DNA of 64,000 nt from contig NZ_KB899540.1 in assembly GCF_000378305.1 (NCBI RefSeq), positions 377,924-441,923 of the forward strand, in the 5' to 3' direction. The notes under the pieces were generated by a model. It saw only the letters and a list, made by a program, of their open reading frames with translations. It did no database searches and was not told where the DNA came from. The translations under genes and the position numbers were made by a program. Shown piece after piece: positions 30,097-39,669 of the stretch (position 1 is its first letter; the number at the start of each line of letters is the position of its first letter). This DNA is from Thioalkalivibrio sp. ALJ12 (GTDB lineage: Bacteria; Pseudomonadota; Gammaproteobacteria; Ectothiorhodospirales; Ectothiorhodospiraceae).

Positions 30097-32610
30097 CTAG
30101 CCGCGCCGCTTCGTATGCCGCGTGGCCGGCGCATTCCATGGATCCTCCGGCCAGGGGTGTTTCGGATAACGCCCCTTCAGCTCGCGGCGCACCTCCGGAT
30201 ATCCATTCTCCCAGAAGCTGGCGAGATCCTGGGTGACCTGCACCGGCCGCCGTGCCGGCGACAGCAGGTGCAGCACCAGCGCCACGCGGCCGCCCGCCAC
30301 CCGGGGCGTCTCGCCCAGGCCGAACAGCTCCTGCAGCTTAACCGCCAGCACCGGCGGGTCCTGCGTGTAATCAATGCGGTGAGCGGAACCGGAGGGGACT
30401 TCGATCCGCGCCGGCGCCTCCCGCTCCAGTTGCTGCTGGTGGCCCCAGTCCAGCCGCGCGCGCAGGATCGCCGCCAGATCCAGCCGCTCCAGATCCCGGC
30501 GCCGTGTAGTCCCTGCCAGATACGGCCCCAGCCAGTCCTCGAGGGTCATCAGCAGCGCGTCGTCGCGCAGATCCGGAAAACCGGCCCCCGGCATGGTTTC
30601 GTGCAACAGCTGGATGCGCGCACGGAACTGGGTCGCGGCGTCATCCCAGGGCATCAGTGCAAGGCCCTCGCGGCGCAGCCGCTCGCACCAACGCGGGACG
30701 GTGGCGGCGGGGTCGTCCAGCGCGACCATCTGCCGCTCCACCACCAGCGTGCCGATCCGTCGAATCCGCGCGTTCTCCAGCCGCGCGCCGTCCTCCACCC
30801 AGTCGCAGCGCGTCTCGCGGTGGAAGAGTTCCGGCGCCTCCTGCTCCAGTGCGGCCAGATCCAGCGCCACCGCACAGCGGATGCGGGCCTCGCGGTCGGC
30901 ATCCGTGCAGTCCACCGCCACCAGGTAGTCGGCATGCGCCAGACGCTCGCGTTCCGGTAGCCACGCGCCGCGACCATTCCCCATCACGAAGCGACCGGCA
31001 GCCTCGCCACGGCGGCGTGCGATGCGCTCCGGCCAGGCCAGCGCCGCCAGCACGCCCACCGCCGTGCTTTCGTCCAGTACCGCATCCATAACGGCGGGGC
31101 GGTCCCCGGCTCGCGCCAGCGCCTGCTCCAGACGCCGCAGCCCGGATTGCCAGGCCCGGCCACCGGAGCGCCGCGCGCGCTCCAGGCGCGCACCCAGCTC
31201 CAGCGGAGCCCCCGGCCCGGCCACACCCGGTTCCTCCACGGCTACCGCCAGTTCGCAGGCCAGGCGTGCCAGCCCCCGCTCGCGGCCCCGCAACAGCATG
31301 TGCGCCAGCCGCGGGTGGGTCGGCAGGCGTAGCAGGGCCCGCCCATGCCCGGTCATCCGACCGGTGGCATCCACCGCACCCAGTTCCGCGAGTACCGCCT
31401 GCGCGGAGGCCAGGCCCTGCGCGGGTGGCGGCTCAAGCCAGTCCAGTTCGGCCACCGCCTCGCCCCAGCCGGCCAGTTCCAGGGCCAGCGGCAGCAGGTC
31501 CACCTGCTGCATCCCCGGCGTCGCGTAGTCCGGGCGCGCGACCTCGTCGGCCCGCGCCCACAGGCGGATCGCGACGCCGGGCTCGGTGCGTCCGGCACGC
31601 CCGGCGCGCTGCTCGGCGGCGGCCTTCGAGGCCGGGAGCGTCACCAGGCGCGAGAGCCCGGTCGCGGCATCGAAGCGCGGCTCGCGGGACAGCCCCGCGT
31701 CGATCACCACGCGCACGCCCTCGATGGTCAGCGAGGTCTCGGCGATGTCGGTCGCCAGCACCACCTTGCGCTCGCCCGCGGGCGCCGGGCGCACGGCCCG
31801 GGCCTGCTCCTGCGCCGACAGCCGCCCGAACAGCGGCGCGATCTGCGCGGGGCCGGAGGCCGTGTCCACCCCCTCACCCAGGCGCGCGGCCACTTCGCGG
31901 ATCTCGCGCTCGCCGGGCAGGAAGACCAGGATCGAGCCCGTCTCCGCCGCCAGCGCGTCGCGAACCGCCTGCGCCACGCCGTCAGCCAGCGGGGCATCCT
32001 TCGCCGTTGGGGCGTAACGGACCTCGACCGGGAACTGCCGCCCACGCGCTCGCAGCACCGGCACGGCATCCGCCTCCGGTCCGGCCAGCAGCCGGGCCAC
32101 GGCCTCGTCGTCGAGGGTCGCCGACATCACCACGATGCGCAGCTCCGGGCGCAGCAGCCGACGCACCTGCAGCGCAAAGGCCAGCGCCAGCTCGGCCTCC
32201 GGCCGGCGCAGATGGAATTCGTCGAAGACCACGGTGCCAACCCCTTCCAGCAGCGGGTCACCCTGGATGCGCCGCAGGAACAGCCCATCGGTGACCAGCT
32301 CCACCCGGGTGCGGTCCGAGACCTTCTGCTCGTCGCGCACGCGATAGCCGACCGTCTGCCCGGCCGCTTCGCCCAGCTGCGCGGCCATGAAGGTCGCCGC
32401 CATGCGCGCGGCCAGTCGACGCGGCTGCAGCACGATCACCCGGTCCTCGGGGCTGGAGGCGGCCAGATGCAGCGGGACGCGCGTGGTCTTGCCGGCGCCC
32501 GGCTCGGCCACCAGCACGGCGGCACCGCGCGTCTGCAGCGCGGCATCCAGGGGGTCCAGGAGGTCTTCCAGCGCCCGGGCCTGCGGCGCCTCATTCAACT
32601 CTTTCGCCAT
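30097..32610 (-). CDS. hrpB: ATP-dependent RNA helicase HrpB
   Basis: An 837-residue DEAH-type helicase. Walker A is EPGAGKTTRVPLHLAAS (about 37-53), Walker B VVFDEFHLRRPEAELALA with DEFH as usual for HrpB, then SATL, and the motif VI line EQRAGRAGRTEPGVAIRLW (near 340). Helicase C-domain, a winged helix/ratchet region, and the C-terminal HrpB-specific domain (SPARRPVQVTQDLASFWENG, YPKHPWPEDPWNAPATRHTK) are all present, so it is full length. Its cellular RNA target is unknown. It is 9 bp upstream of the HlyD stop side, transcribed in the same direction as the efflux genes before it. Confidence 0.95.
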   Translation of the reverse strand: MAKELNEAPQARALEDLLDPLDAALQTRGAAVLVAEPGAGKTTRVPLHLAASSPEDRVIVLQPRRLAARMAATFMAAQLGEAAGQTVGYRVRDEQKVSDRTRVELVTDGLFLRRIQGDPLLEGVGTVVFDEFHLRRPEAELALAFALQVRRLLRPELRIVVMSATLDDEAVARLLAGPEADAVPVLRARGRQFPVEVRYAPTAKDAPLADGVAQAVRDALAAETGSILVFLPGEREIREVAARLGEGVDTASGPAQIAPLFGRLSAQEQARAVRPAPAGERKVVLATDIAETSLTIEGVRVVIDAGLSREPRFDAATGLSRLVTLPASKAAAEQRAGRAGRTEPGVAIRLWARADEVARPDYATPGMQQVDLLPLALELAGWGEAVAELDWLEPPPAQGLASAQAVLAELGAVDATGRMTGHGRALLRLPTHPRLAHMLLRGRERGLARLACELAVAVEEPGVAGPGAPLELGARLERARRSGGRAWQSGLRRLEQALARAGDRPAVMDAVLDESTAVGVLAALAWPERIARRRGEAAGRFVMGNGRGAWLPERERLAHADYLVAVDCTDADREARIRCAVALDLAALEQEAPELFHRETRCDWVEDGARLENARIRRIGTLVVERQMVALDDPAATVPRWCERLRREGLALMPWDDAATQFRARIQLLHETMPGAGFPDLRDDALLMTLEDWLGPYLAGTTRRRDLERLDLAAILRARLDWGHQQQLEREAPARIEVPSGSAHRIDYTQDPPVLAVKLQELFGLGETPRVAGGRVALVLHLLSPARRPVQVTQDLASFWENGYPEVRRELKGRYPKHPWPEDPWNAPATRHTKRRG

Positions 32611-32619
32611 CTACAGCGG

Positions 32620-33813
32620 TCAGTTCGCGACCACGCGCGTACCGGCCTGCACGCGGTCCCCCGGGCGAGTGACCACACGCTCGCCCGCCTCCAGGCCCTC
32701 GAGGATCTGCGTGGCGAAGCCCGAGCGACGCCCCACCTCGACCTGGCGCGGCTCGGCACGGCCGTCCTCGACCACGAACACCGACCACTCGCCGCGGTCG
32801 CGGAACAGCGCGCTGGTCGGAACCTGCAGCACCTCATCCCCTTCCCACAGCAGGAACTCGGCCTCCACGCGGTAGCCCACCGCCAGCCCGGCCATGCGGG
32901 CCTCCACCGCGTCGAGGTCGAGGATCACCGGCACGCGCTGCTCGTCCACGCCCAGCGCGGAGATCCTGGTAAAGCCGAACGGCTGCACCCGGCGTACGGT
33001 GCCCTCCAGTTCGGCATCGCGGCCCCAGTCGGTCAGCCGCACGCGCATGCCGGGCACCACGCGCACCGCGTCCATGGACAGCAGGTCCACCTGGACCTCG
33101 AGGTCGTCGAGATCGCCCACGACCAGCACCGGCTCGCCGGCCCCGATCGTGCCCTCGCAGCAGCGATACCGCTCCAGGATCACGCCTGCGGCGGGCGAAC
33201 GAACCGTCAGGGCATCGGCCTCGGACTCCGGCATCTGTCCACTGGCAATATCCAGCACCACCCGCGCGCTCTCGACCTCGCTGCGCGCGACCTCCACCGC
33301 GGATTCGCCGGCGCGAACCGCCGAGCGCGCCCGATCGCGTGCGGTCTCCATACGCTCCACCTCGGTGGCGGAAACCGCACCCCGATCGAACAGCTCTTGA
33401 TAACGGCGATATTCCGATTCCGCGAAGCGGGCCTCCGACTGCAGGTTCTCCAGATTCGCCTCGGCGCTTCGAAGCCGCGACCGAGCAGCGGCGAGATTCT
33501 CGCGCGCCTGCTCACGCGAACGTGCATCCAGCGCCGGGGTCGGCAAAGGCTCCATGCGGAAGAGCGCGTCGCCGAGCTCGACGGCATCGCCCTCCTCGAG
33601 CCGGACGCGATGCAGGAAGCCGGCGATCGGCGCCGACACCGTAAAGGTGTCGCGCAGCCGCGTGCGCCCTTCCTCGCGCACGGTCTCTTCGAACGGGCCG
33701 GCCTCGACCGTGGTCAGCGATACCGGCACCGGCTGCGGGCGCAGCGCCCATACCAGCGCGGCCACCCCTGCCAGCACGATGAGCCCAACCGTGATTCGCT
33801 TTTTCATCGCCAT
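32620..33813 (-). CDS. HlyD-family periplasmic adaptor subunit
   Basis: A 397-residue membrane-fusion protein of an export system. A single N-terminal helix (VGLIVLAGVAALVWALRP, about 8-25) anchors it in the inner membrane. A lipoyl-like domain (EGRTRLRDTFTVSAPIAGFL, GDAVELGDALFRMEPLP), a long helical hairpin (about 95-200, Ala/Glu/Arg-rich) and beta-barrel domains (ERYRCCEGTIGAGEPVLVV) follow. The start MAMKK is chosen; the frame upstream enters the repeat element. It belongs with the permease and ATPase at 34.8-37.9 kb, from which it is split by the 0.8-kb repeat. Confidence 0.85.
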   Translation of the reverse strand: MAMKKRITVGLIVLAGVAALVWALRPQPVPVSLTTVEAGPFEETVREEGRTRLRDTFTVSAPIAGFLHRVRLEEGDAVELGDALFRMEPLPTPALDARSREQARENLAAARSRLRSAEANLENLQSEARFAESEYRRYQELFDRGAVSATEVERMETARDRARSAVRAGESAVEVARSEVESARVVLDIASGQMPESEADALTVRSPAAGVILERYRCCEGTIGAGEPVLVVGDLDDLEVQVDLLSMDAVRVVPGMRVRLTDWGRDAELEGTVRRVQPFGFTRISALGVDEQRVPVILDLDAVEARMAGLAVGYRVEAEFLLWEGDEVLQVPTSALFRDRGEWSVFVVEDGRAEPRQVEVGRRSGFATQILEGLEAGERVVTRPGDRVQAGTRVVAN

Positions 33814-33940
33814 AGGATCAGTCTCGCAAATCCCGCCACTCCGCGCTTCCCCCCTCATCGCCCGGCGTGTCGGAGCGTATATCTGCAAAGTGCCACCCTC
33901 GGTTATCACCTGAACGGTGGTTGGCAACCAGCCGCTGTGA

Positions 33941-34751
33941 GGCTAGGCATGGTCCGGCATCCGGTGTTTACGGTGGCTTCTGTCCGCCGCCTGCCATGCG
34001 CTGTTTCGGCAGCGCGCCACGAGTTACTTCTTTGCTCGTGCAAAGAAGTAACCAAGAAACACGCCCGGGATTCGCCCAGGAACCTTGCTCCGGCCGCGCC
34101 AGGCCGGCGGCGCTGAAACTCGCTGCGCTACGCTCCGCTCAGACAGTCAGCGCCTCTTTTCCGTCCCGAGGACCCCTCCGCAAGGGGCTTCATACGGGGG
34201 GATAAGGTCAAAACAGAAGGTCTCCCCGCGCTTGTACTTAACTCCAACGCCGTAGGGTGCGATTGAGCACAGCGAAACGCACCGTTCCAACGTCGGGGCA
34301 ACCCTGATGCGATTCGCTGCGCTCATCGGCATCCTACCCTTAGCGCCCGCTTGCGGGCGCGGCACGCCATGGCCGTAGGCCGCGCGTGCCCAAGATGTCG
34401 GAAGACCCAGCCTCCATCCATGTGCTACGCCGCTGGGACAGCCGTTGTTTGGACCTTCACCCCCGTTGTCGTCGCGCCGAGTGGAGAGGGTTTTCGCGGG
34501 AAGAGAGGCGCTGACTGTCTGAGCGGAGCCGAAGGCGCAGCGAGTTTCAGCGCCGCCCGCGAAAAGCCTCGGAGCGAGGGAAACCCCGGCCCGCACAGCG
34601 GGCCGGGCTCGCGGCAGTCGGGCGTGTTTCTTGGGTACTTCTTTGCACGAGCAAAGAAGTACCTCGGGCTCGGGGTGCGCTGCCGAGACAGCGCTTGGCA
34701 GGCGGTGGACCAAGGCCACCGTAAACACCAGATGCCGAACCAGATCCAGCC
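33941..34751. repeat. Long nested inverted-repeat element, copy B (~0.81 kb)
   Basis: A second copy of the element at 22479-23256. The left end GGCTAGGCATGGTCCGGCAT and GTGTTTACGGTGGC are mirrored at the right end (GCCACCGTAAACACCAGATG ending near 34751). Inside, each arm has a hairpin built on ACTTCTTTGCTCGTGCAAAG and its partner, then GAAACTCGCTGCGC, CAGACAGTCAGCGCCTCT, and centrally TAGGGTGCGATTGAGCACAG. It fills the gap between the FtsX permease stop (34776) and the HlyD start (33813). A few open frames cross it but lack coding character. No transposase is present. Confidence 0.9.
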
Positions 34752-34775
34752 AAAAAAGGCGGGCAACAACGACCG

Positions 34776-37136
34776 CTACTCCGCCGCCTTCAGGGCCTGC
34801 ACACGGTCGAGCTGCTGCAGACGCCTCCAGGCGAGAAAGGCGGTCAGACTGGCCGCGACCAGGATGCCGAGTGCGGCGAAGCCGTAGGCCTGCGGCGTGA
34901 TCACCAGCGGCACGCGGAACAGGTCCATCGCAAAGGCCTGGTTCAGCAGCCAGGCGAAGCCCGTGCCGGTCAGCCAGGCGACCGGGATCGCGGCCAGGGT
35001 CAGCATCGCGATCTCGCCGAGCAGGATCCAGCTGACCTGGCCGCGCGAATAGCCGAGCACCTCCAGCGTGGCCAGGTCGCGGGCGCGCTCGGCATAGGTG
35101 ATGCGTGCGTTGTTGTAGGTCACGGCAAAGGCAATGGACACGGCCAGCGCGACGAACACCATCGCGAACACGATGATGGTCTCGCCGATGTACTGGCGGA
35201 TGTTGCGCTCGGCCTCCGCGATCAGACCAACGCTGGCGACCCGCGGGCGGTCGGACAGGCTGCGGAACAGCGCATCCTCCTGTGCGCGGTCGGTCAGCAA
35301 CCAGGCACCGGAGACCGCCGGGCCCTCGCCGATCAGGCGGTTCAACGCCGGGCGGTACATATAGGCCCCGACACCGATGGGCTCCTCCACCACACCGGCC
35401 AGCGGCACCGAGACGGTGCGGCGGCGCCCCTCCAGGATCTCCACCTCCACCGGGTCGCCCACGTGCAGCCCGAGCTGTTCGGCCAGATAATCCGTCAGCA
35501 GGATGCCCTCGTCCGGCAGTCGCCCGCGCCCGCCGCCCATCGGCAGTTGCCGCAGGCGCGGTTCGGCGTCCAGCCCCAGCAGGCGCACGCGCTCCTCGCG
35601 GTTCACGCCGACCAGCCGCACCGGTACCGCGCGGAAGGTCTCCACCGCCAGCACGCCCGGCTCGTGACGCAGCTCGCCGGCCGCGCGCGCCGGCACGGGA
35701 TCGGTGAACTGCAGGTCGATGTCCATCTGCAGCACCTGCCCGTACTGGGTGTCCAGCATCTGGGTCACCGCGTTCAGCTGGTAGGCGCCCATCAGCAGCA
35801 GCCCGCCGGAGAGGCCGATGCCGATCACTGACAGCACGGACTTGAGGCGGTGGCGCGCGAGGTTGCGCAGGATGATCCGGGTCGGCTGGTCGAACGCGCC
35901 CCAGGCCGCCGAGCGCTCCAGCCAGCCGCGATGAAAACGTTCCGGGGCCGGCGGGCGCATGGCCTCGGCCGGTTGCATGCGCACCGCCTGCCAGACCGCG
36001 CGGAAGGTGCCGAGCATCGCCGCGCCCATGGCCACACCCACCGCCAGCACCATCACCCAGCCCTGCAGGCGAAAGCTCATCTCGGGGAAGCGGAAGTATT
36101 CGGCGTAGATCCCGGCCAGGCCCTGTGCGGCCCAGGCCCCGAACGCGAGCCCCAGGGCGCAGCCCACCAGCACGATGCCGCCGGTCAGCAGGGCATAGTG
36201 CCCGGCGATCGCGCCGTTGCCGTAGCCGAAGGCCTTGAGCACGGCGATCGGTTCGCGCTGGGAGCGGATGATGCGCCCGACGACGACATTCAGCAGAAAC
36301 GCCGCGACGGCCAGGAATATGGTCGGCAGGATCGCCGCCTGCGCCCGCAGCTGGGTCAGCTCCTCGGACAGAAAGCGATGCGAGAACTGGTCGTCGCGGC
36401 CATAGGCCCCCATGCCGCCGTAGGGCGCCAGTTCCCGGTCCATCGCCTCGATCACGGGGGCCGGGTCCGCGCCGGCCTCCAGGCTTACGGCCACCGAGTT
36501 GAACGCCCCCTCCATGCCGTAGGCGGCGGCCAGCGCGCGGCGGTTCATCCACAGGATGCCGTAGCGTTCGTAGTCCGGCAGCAGGTCGGTGGGGCTGATC
36601 TGATAGACAAACTCCGGCGACAGCGCGATGCCGCTGATCTGCAGATCGGTCAGGCGCCCGTCGATGATCGCGCGCAGGGAATCGCCGGCCCGCAGCTCGT
36701 GGGCCTCCGCGAAGGCCTCGCTGACGACCACTTCGCGCTCGCGCCCGGCCTCCGGCAGCCGCCCCTCGCGCAGATAGAGCCGGTTCAGCAGTGGCTCGCC
36801 GCCGTCCGGTATGGAGAGCACCGTGCCGCGGATCGGATCGTCAAAACCGGCGACCTCCAGGCGCACCGGGGCCTGCACCCGGGTCTCGATCTGGTTGATC
36901 CCCGGCGTATCGCGAAAGCGCTCCACCGCGCTCTCCGGCGCGCGCGTGATCTCCGCGAATACATCGGCGAACTGGTATTCCGAGTAGAAACGGTCCTTGG
37001 TGATCGTCAGGGCGTCGAGGCTGGTCACGGCGATCACCAGGGTCATTACGCCGCTGGCGATCACCAGTGCGATCGCCGCCGCCTGCCCCTTCAGGTGGCC
37101 GAGGTCACGCAGGATCTTGCGGTTCAGCGCGCGCAT
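34776..37136 (-). CDS. ABC transporter permease with two FtsX domains
   Basis: A 786-residue permease of the MacB/FtsX type, with two repeated FtsX halves. Helix 1 is near residues 15-40 (AAAIALVIASGVMTLVIAVT). The first FtsX domain (about 270-385) has PTIFLAVAAFLLNVVVGRII and EPIAVLKAFGYGNGAI. The second starts near residue 660 (IVFAMVFVALAVSIAFAVTY, then ARDLATLEVLGYSRGQVSWI). Large periplasmic domains lie between the helices. It is 15 bp after the ATPase gene. The 3' end is only 24 bp from the repeat element, so the element may have inserted just behind the stop. Confidence 0.9.
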   Translation of the reverse strand: MRALNRKILRDLGHLKGQAAAIALVIASGVMTLVIAVTSLDALTITKDRFYSEYQFADVFAEITRAPESAVERFRDTPGINQIETRVQAPVRLEVAGFDDPIRGTVLSIPDGGEPLLNRLYLREGRLPEAGREREVVVSEAFAEAHELRAGDSLRAIIDGRLTDLQISGIALSPEFVYQISPTDLLPDYERYGILWMNRRALAAAYGMEGAFNSVAVSLEAGADPAPVIEAMDRELAPYGGMGAYGRDDQFSHRFLSEELTQLRAQAAILPTIFLAVAAFLLNVVVGRIIRSQREPIAVLKAFGYGNGAIAGHYALLTGGIVLVGCALGLAFGAWAAQGLAGIYAEYFRFPEMSFRLQGWVMVLAVGVAMGAAMLGTFRAVWQAVRMQPAEAMRPPAPERFHRGWLERSAAWGAFDQPTRIILRNLARHRLKSVLSVIGIGLSGGLLLMGAYQLNAVTQMLDTQYGQVLQMDIDLQFTDPVPARAAGELRHEPGVLAVETFRAVPVRLVGVNREERVRLLGLDAEPRLRQLPMGGGRGRLPDEGILLTDYLAEQLGLHVGDPVEVEILEGRRRTVSVPLAGVVEEPIGVGAYMYRPALNRLIGEGPAVSGAWLLTDRAQEDALFRSLSDRPRVASVGLIAEAERNIRQYIGETIIVFAMVFVALAVSIAFAVTYNNARITYAERARDLATLEVLGYSRGQVSWILLGEIAMLTLAAIPVAWLTGTGFAWLLNQAFAMDLFRVPLVITPQAYGFAALGILVAASLTAFLAWRRLQQLDRVQALKAAE

Positions 37137-37151
37137 GGTCGGCCGCGGTCG

Positions 37152-37886
37152 CTACCAGTGCAGCTCGGCCGGCGACTGGCGCGTGGCGTTTTCGTGGATC
37201 TCGCTCACGCGCCCATCGCTCAGGTGGATCACCCGGTCGGCCATCTCGCCGATCACCGCGTTGTGAGTGATGATCGCCACCGTCGTGTCCAGGCGCTCGT
37301 TGATGTGCTGCAGCACCTCCAACACACGGATACCGGTCTTCGAATCCAGCGCGCCGGTCGGCTCGTCGCACAACAGCACGGCCGGCTGCTTGGCGATCGC
37401 GCGGGCGATGGCCACGCGCTGTTGTTCGCCACCGGAGAGCTGCGAGGGAAAGTGGTCCATGCGGTCCTCCAGCCCGACCAGCGCCAGCGCCTCCTCCGGT
37501 GACATCGGGTCGCGCGAGATCTCGGTGACGATCGCCACGTTCTCGCGCGCGGTCAGGCTGGCGATCAGGTTGTAGAACTGGAACACGAAGCCGACATGGT
37601 CACGGCGAAAGGCCGTCAGCGTGCGCTCGGAGGCCTGCGCCAGGTCCTGGTCGCGGTAGCGCACCTCGCCCTCGGTCGCGGTGTCCAGCCCGCCCATGAT
37701 GTTCAGCAGCGTCGACTTGCCGGAGCCCGAGGCCCCCAGCATCACCACCAGCTCACCGGTGTACAGCTCCAGGTCCACCCCGCGCAGGGCGTGGATGGTC
37801 ACCTCGCCCATGCGGTAGACCTTGGTCACCCCCGCCGCGCGAAAGATCGTCTCCCGCGTGGCCACGGGGGCCGGGGACGCGCTCAT
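37152..37886 (-). CDS. ABC transporter ATP-binding protein (MacB/LolD type)
   Basis: A 244-residue ATPase. Walker A is [20 protein letters not shown], the Q-loop [10 protein letters not shown], signature [19 protein letters not shown], Walker [18 protein letters not shown] and the switch His in [15 protein letters not shown]. Family members of this type work with FtsX-like permeases and HlyD adaptors to export lipoproteins, lipids or drugs. The start MSASPA overlaps the stop of the 52-residue gene before it by 4 bp. The likely set is peptide-ATPase-permease-adaptor. Confidence 0.94.
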   Translation of the reverse strand: MSASPAPVATRETIFRAAGVTKVYRMGEVTIHALRGVDLELYTGELVVMLGASGSGKSTLLNIMGGLDTATEGEVRYRDQDLAQASERTLTAFRRDHVGFVFQFYNLIASLTARENVAIVTEISRDPMSPEEALALVGLEDRMDHFPSQLSGGEQQRVAIARAIAKQPAVLLCDEPTGALDSKTGIRVLEVLQHINERLDTTVAIITHNAVIGEMADRVIHLSDGRVSEIHENATRQSPAELHW

Positions 37887-38041
37887 GCGGGAGCGGCCAC
37901 CAGGTGCGTGGTTTGCGGTGCCGAGGCCCCCGGCTCGGGCGCGCTCGGCAGGATGCCGCCCTCGCCATCCAGGCTCATGGACCACAGGCTCAGCAGCAAC
38001 AGCAGAATGATCAGGATCGGGATCAGGACACGTGGTTTCAT
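37883..38041 (-). CDS. Short membrane peptide at the head of the ABC efflux operon
   Basis: A 52-residue protein, [20 protein letters not shown] at the start and then a Pro/Ala-rich end ([18 protein letters not shown]). One uncleaved membrane helix or a signal peptide is possible. GAGGG lies 8 bases upstream of ATG, and its stop shares ATGA with the ATPase start, a coupling that supports translation. A longer frame upstream adds 26 residues without a better site. I do not recognise it; it may be an accessory subunit or a translation leader. Confidence 0.55.
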   Translation of the reverse strand: MKPRVLIPILIILLLLLSLWSMSLDGEGGILPSAPEPGASAPQTTHLVAAPA

Positions 38042-38154
38042 CGGACAGGCCCTCGCTCGCGACAGTACCCCAATGCTGCCACAAAGCCTCCGGCACGGCG
38101 TCGCCAAAAGCAGCGCCACCGCCCCGGCCAGGCCAGGCCAACGTCGGGGTTACG

Positions 38155-38530
38155 CCCGGAGATCGCCACGTCGCCTTCGGCTCCTCGCGATGGCGTTGTT
38201 TCCTGTCCCGTTATTGCGAGGCCCCTTCAGGGGCCGTGGCACAAACGCGCGCAGCGCGTTGAATGGCCGCAGGCCGGCCCGCATGGAGAGCGAAGCGAAT
38301 AATCTCCTGAGGCTGTCAGCCAGGGCAAATCGTGGACGCCCCGCCAGCTTTCGGAGGTTGCTTCGTCGCTGCGCTCCTCGCAATGACGGGGGGCAAAAGC
38401 AAAGTCATTGCGAGGAGCCGAAGGCGACGTGGCAATCGGCCAAAGCTGTCTGCACGCAGGAACAGGTGGCTTCGACCGGAGATCGCCACCTCGCTTCGCG
38501 ACTCGCGATGACGGTGGCACGAACGGCGTC
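38155..38530. repeat. Composite repeat block between the ABC operon and the adenosine kinase-like gene
   Basis: This 650-bp gap holds CATTGCGAGG-family units in both directions: GATCGCCACGTCGCC and TCCTCGCGATGG at 38158-38196, a ~175-bp composite at 38212-38390 (TTATTGCGAGGCCCCTTCAG, GGCCGCAGGCCGGCCCGCA, closing CTCCTCGCAATGACGG) like that at 11.71 kb, and units near 38405-38440 and 38480-38516. Open frames across it are shadows. The last 160 bp before the kinase start hold no further unit except the inverted repeat listed separately. Confidence 0.8.
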
Positions 38531-38640
38531 GCGGGGGCCCCCGATTTGTTGTTTTGCGCCCAAATATTTACCCTATGCGCACCGTCCGGCCTGCCGCAGA
38601 CGCGCCGAGCATCCCGAAATCGCGCGCCGCAGAGCCGTTT

Positions 38641-38660
38641 TGGCACCACAAGCGGTGCCA
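38641..38660. promoter_or_regulatory. Perfect inverted repeat upstream of the adenosine kinase-like gene
   Basis: TGGCACC, six bases, GGTGCCA, centred 43 bp before the kinase ATG. This could be an operator or an mRNA hairpin near the ribosome site. It is not a recognised consensus, and sigma-54 spacing does not fit. Confidence 0.4.
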
Positions 38661-38693
38661 TGCCAACCCGTTTCAACAACGCAAGGAGTCAAC

Positions 38694-39626
38694 ATGTCCG
38701 CACTCATCTGTGGGTCCATCGCGTACGACACCATCATGGTGTTCCCCGACCGCTTCAAGAACCACATCCTGCCGGACAAGGTGCACATGCTGAACGTGTC
38801 CTTCCTGGTCCCGGACATGCGTCGCGAGTTCGGCGGGTGCGCCGGCAATATCGCCTACAACATGAAGCTGCTGGGCGGCGAGCCGACCATCATGGCCACC
38901 GTCGGCGGCGACTTCGCCCCCTATGCCGACTGGATGGACAAGCACAGCATCTCGCGCAAGCACATCAAGGAGCTGAACGACACCTACACCGGTCAGGCGT
39001 TCATCACCACGGACCAGGACGACAACCAGATCACCGCCTTCCACCCGGGCGCAATGGGCTTCTCGCACCAGCAGAAGGTCACCGAGGCCGACGGCATCAA
39101 GGTCGGCATCGTCTCCCCGGACGGCCGTGACGGCATGATCGAGCACGCCCAGCAGTTCGCCGAGGCCGGCATCCCGTTCATGTTCGACCCGGGCCAGGGC
39201 CTGCCGATGTTCGACGGCGACGACCTGAAGCGCTTCATGGAACAGGCGACCTATGCCGCGTTCAATGACTACGAAGCGCAGCTGACCTCCGACCGCACCG
39301 GCCTGAGCCTGGAGCAGATGGCCGAGATGGTCGACGCAATGATCGTCACCCGCGGTGGCGAGGGCTCCGACATCTACACCGGCGGCAAGAAGATCACCAT
39401 CCCGTCGGTCGAACCGGCCGCGATCAAGGACCCGACCGGCTGTGGCGACTCCTACCGCGCCGGCATCCTGTTCGGCCTGGAACAGGGCTACGACTGGGAA
39501 ACCACCGGCCGCATCGCCTCGCTGATCGGCTCGATCAAGATCGCCCACTCCGGCACCCAGAACCACCACTTCACTGCCACCGAATTTGCCGACAAGTTCG
39601 AAAAGGCCTTCGGCTACCGCTACTAA
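38694..39626 (+). CDS. PfkB-family sugar/adenosine kinase
   Basis: A 310-residue ribokinase-fold kinase. The N-terminus carries GGCAGNIAYNMKLLGG, the sugar-binding Gly-rich segment, and the C-terminus DPTGCGDSYRAGILFGLEQG (about 246-265), where DPTGCGD is the PfkB anion-hole motif DTxGAGD with Cys in place of Ala and Pro in the second place. It resembles the adenosine kinase-like group. The ATG follows AAGGAG. Codon use is strongly biased (CTG, AAG, ATC, GGC, CAG), typical of a highly expressed gene. A strong terminator follows, so it is a single-gene unit. Substrate: adenosine is the likely guess, not proven. Confidence 0.85.
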   Translation: MSALICGSIAYDTIMVFPDRFKNHILPDKVHMLNVSFLVPDMRREFGGCAGNIAYNMKLLGGEPTIMATVGGDFAPYADWMDKHSISRKHIKELNDTYTGQAFITTDQDDNQITAFHPGAMGFSHQQKVTEADGIKVGIVSPDGRDGMIEHAQQFAEAGIPFMFDPGQGLPMFDGDDLKRFMEQATYAAFNDYEAQLTSDRTGLSLEQMAEMVDAMIVTRGGEGSDIYTGGKKITIPSVEPAAIKDPTGCGDSYRAGILFGLEQGYDWETTGRIASLIGSIKIAHSGTQNHHFTATEFADKFEKAFGYRY

Positions 39627-39669
39627 GCGACCTCACGCCGCCCCGGGCACTCCGCCCGGGAACGCAAAA

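Noticed and set aside
31345-34116. Plus-strand 923-codon open frame opposite hrpB and hlyD
   Set aside because: Antisense to two solid genes, rich in His, Arg and Gln as typical of shadow frames in high-GC DNA.
34147-36552. Long minus-strand open frame overlapping the FtsX permease and the repeat element
   Set aside because: It is in another frame of the permease gene, is Gly/Arg/Pro-rich, and runs straight into the palindrome. No motif supports it.
38641-38660. Sigma-54 promoter at TGGCAC
   Set aside because: TGGCAC is present, but the required GC/TTGC element at the right distance is absent.
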